Below, piece after piece: positions 12,763 to 14,264 of a stretch of 14,264 nucleotides of DNA (position 1 is its first letter; every line of letters starts with the position of its first letter). Origin of the DNA: Actinoallomurus sp048498315 (GTDB lineage Bacteria > Actinomycetota > Actinomycetes > Streptosporangiales > Streptosporangiaceae). The notes under the pieces are model-generated. The model ran no database searches, was not told the origin of the DNA, and saw only the letters and a list, made by a program, of their open reading frames with translations. The position numbers and the translations under genes are program-made. Location of the stretch: NCBI GenBank assembly GCA_048498315.1, contig JBEHYF010000142.1, forward strand, positions 1 to 14,264, given 5' to 3'.

Positions 12763-14262
12763 GTGCCGGATGTCCAGCCGCTCATCGACGGGGATCCCCG
12801 GCGGCTGGGGGAGTACGAGGTCGTCAGGCGGCTCGGAGAGGGCGGCCAGGGCGTCGTCTACCTCGGCTGGGGTCCCTCCGGGCAGGTCGCCATCAAGGTG
12901 CTGCACGGCCGGCTGATCGAGGACGCCGCGGCCCGGGCCCGATTCCTGCGCGAGGTCGAGGTCACCAAGAGGGTGGCGCGCTTCTGCACGGCCCAGGTGC
13001 TCGAGACCGGTCTGGCCGACGACCGGCCCTACATCGTCAGCGAGTACGTCCCCGGCCCGTCGCTGCAGCAGCAGGTGAAGCGTGAGGGGCCGCGCCAGGG
13101 CGCGGCGCTCGACCGGCTGGCGATCAACACGGCGACGGCGCTGGCCGCCATCCACGGCGCGGGCGTCGTCCACCGCGACTTCAAGCCGGGCAACGTCCTC
13201 ATGGGCCCCGACGGCCCGGTCGTGATCGACTTCGGCATCTCCCGTGCGCTCGACGTCGGCAGCACGATGACCGCCGCCACCAGCCAGGTCGTCGGCACGC
13301 CCGCCTTCATGGCCCCCGAGCAGCTCGCCGGGGGACGGGTCGGACCGGCCGCCGACGTGTTCGCCTGGGGCGTCACGATGGTCTTCGCGGCGACCGGTTC
13401 CCCGGCGTTCGGCGGCACGTCGATCCCCAACATCATCAACCGCATCCTCAACGACGAGCCCGACCTCGGCGCGCTGGACGGCCGCCTGCGCGACATCGTC
13501 GGCGCCAGCCTGGCCAAGGATCCGGCGCAGCGCCCGTCCGCCCGGGCGCTGATGGACGACCTGATCGGGCAGGGTGCGCCGGTGCCGGGAGTTCCCGGCA
13601 TCGGCGTCGGCGGGCCCGGCGGGGGTTCGCCTGGTGCGGCTCCCGCGTCCGGGGCGAAGCCGCTCGCCGCTGGCGCCATCCCGGGTGCTCCCGGTCAGCC
13701 TGGCGCGGGCGCGGAGGCGGGCCTCGCCGCCACACATTCGCTAGGGCCGGCCGGCGCTGCGACGGAGCGGATCACATCGGCTGGCACGCGCCCCGGCGAC
13801 GCGGGGAGAACGCCGCCGGGAGACAGGACCGAACGGATTCCTCCGGCCGTGGTACAGCAGGGCGGCGCGACCAAGATCTTGCCGGGGGGTGCGACCGAGC
13901 GGATGCCGTCCGCCGGCCCGCCCGGCTCCGCGGCCCGGCGCCTCCCGCCGTACGCCGAGGCCGGCCCGGTGACCCGGCGACTGCCTTCGTACGGGGAACC
14001 CGCCCCGCCGATGCCCCCGCCCGGCGGCCGCCCGCACCCCGGCCCGGGTGTCCCGCCGCCAGGGCGGCCACCGTACGCGGGCCCTTCCTCGCCGACGCGG
14101 CGCGGCGCCGGCGGGGTCGTGGCCGTGCTGGTCGTCCTCGGTGTGCTCGTGGTCGGCCTCGGAGTGGTCTGGGCCGCCAGGCGTTCCGGCAACGGCCCGG
14201 CCGCCGCCGGACCGGCGTCCACGCCTACGCGATACCACGCGACGAAGCGGCGCCGCTCGCCG
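12763..14262 (+). CDS. Membrane Ser/Thr protein kinase (Hanks/PknB-like), 3' end outside window
   Basis: The frame is open from GTG 12763 to the window end (500 codons). AGGAGG at 12752-12757 sits 5 nt before the start. The kinase domain is at about 18-268: glycine loop LGEGGQGVVY, VAIK with K45, a glutamate in FLREVEV (E64 or E66), HRDFKPGN with D139, DFG at 156-158 and MAPEQL at 183-188. All catalytic residues are present, so it should be active. A Pro/Ala/Gly-rich juxtamembrane tail (about 270-448) follows, then one transmembrane helix at about 451-472 and the beginning of an outer segment that is cut off. The tail holds recurring TERI/TKIL/TERM/TRRL motifs. A weak TAGGTT -10 lies at 12721-12726. 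The extracellular sensor type cannot be told. Confidence 0.92.
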   Translation, partial: MPDVQPLIDGDPRRLGEYEVVRRLGEGGQGVVYLGWGPSGQVAIKVLHGRLIEDAAARARFLREVEVTKRVARFCTAQVLETGLADDRPYIVSEYVPGPSLQQQVKREGPRQGAALDRLAINTATALAAIHGAGVVHRDFKPGNVLMGPDGPVVIDFGISRALDVGSTMTAATSQVVGTPAFMAPEQLAGGRVGPAADVFAWGVTMVFAATGSPAFGGTSIPNIINRILNDEPDLGALDGRLRDIVGASLAKDPAQRPSARALMDDLIGQGAPVPGVPGIGVGGPGGGSPGAAPASGAKPLAAGAIPGAPGQPGAGAEAGLAATHSLGPAGAATERITSAGTRPGDAGRTPPGDRTERIPPAVVQQGGATKILPGGATERMPSAGPPGSAARRLPPYAEAGPVTRRLPSYGEPAPPMPPPGGRPHPGPGVPPPGRPPYAGPSSPTRRGAGGVVAVLVVLGVLVVGLGVVWAARRSGNGPAAAGPASTPTRYHATKRRRSP

Positions 14263-14264
14263 GC

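Noticed and set aside
10894..13737. 947-codon minus-strand ORF opposite ROK and kinase genes
   Set aside because: It spans two clear plus-strand genes and their spacer, shows Ser/Arg/Pro-rich shadow composition, and has no domain.

Overview
The window is very GC-rich, uses GTG and ATG starts with GGAGG-type ribosome binding sites, and carries the gene order ftsK - HTH/DUF4115 membrane protein - rimO - pgsA - cinA - clgR. This points to a filamentous actinobacterium, most likely Streptosporangiales (Actinomadura/Streptosporangium-like). That placement is inferred from gene content and protein style, not from a database match.

Left part (1-8550), conserved core: the 3' part of ftsK (its true start lies before the window), a RodZ-like HTH membrane protein behind its own promoter, then a tight rimO-pgsA-cinA operon with a 4-bp and a 38-bp overlap. 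A short candidate leader ORF overlaps the rimO start and sits behind a leaderless-type promoter. clgR follows, with a ClgR-like operator and a C-terminal Ala-Ala end, then a dps ferritin-like gene with a complete ferroxidase signature. These genes serve chromosome segregation, cell shape, ribosome modification, phospholipid synthesis, nucleotide repair, proteolysis control and iron/oxidative protection.

Middle part (8551-11206), a gene graveyard: a Nei/Fpg DNA glycosylase is reduced to about 80 N-terminal codons with two compensating frameshifts. An intact, cysteine-free Rrf2 regulator with a leaderless-type promoter follows on the minus strand. Next come the remains of a minus-strand sugar-uptake operon: the tail of a GH3 glycosidase, the first ~25 codons of an ABC permease, and a lipoprotein sugar-binding gene that has a homopolymer frameshift and has lost about 150 codons of its centre.

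Right part (11207-end): a ROK-family repressor, divergent from the decayed sugar operon and intact apart from a ~95-residue low-complexity insertion, followed by a membrane Ser/Thr protein kinase that runs off the window. RimO, ROK and the kinase all carry long Ala/Gly/Pro/Arg-rich linkers. No tRNA, rRNA, CRISPR array, transposase or phage gene was seen.
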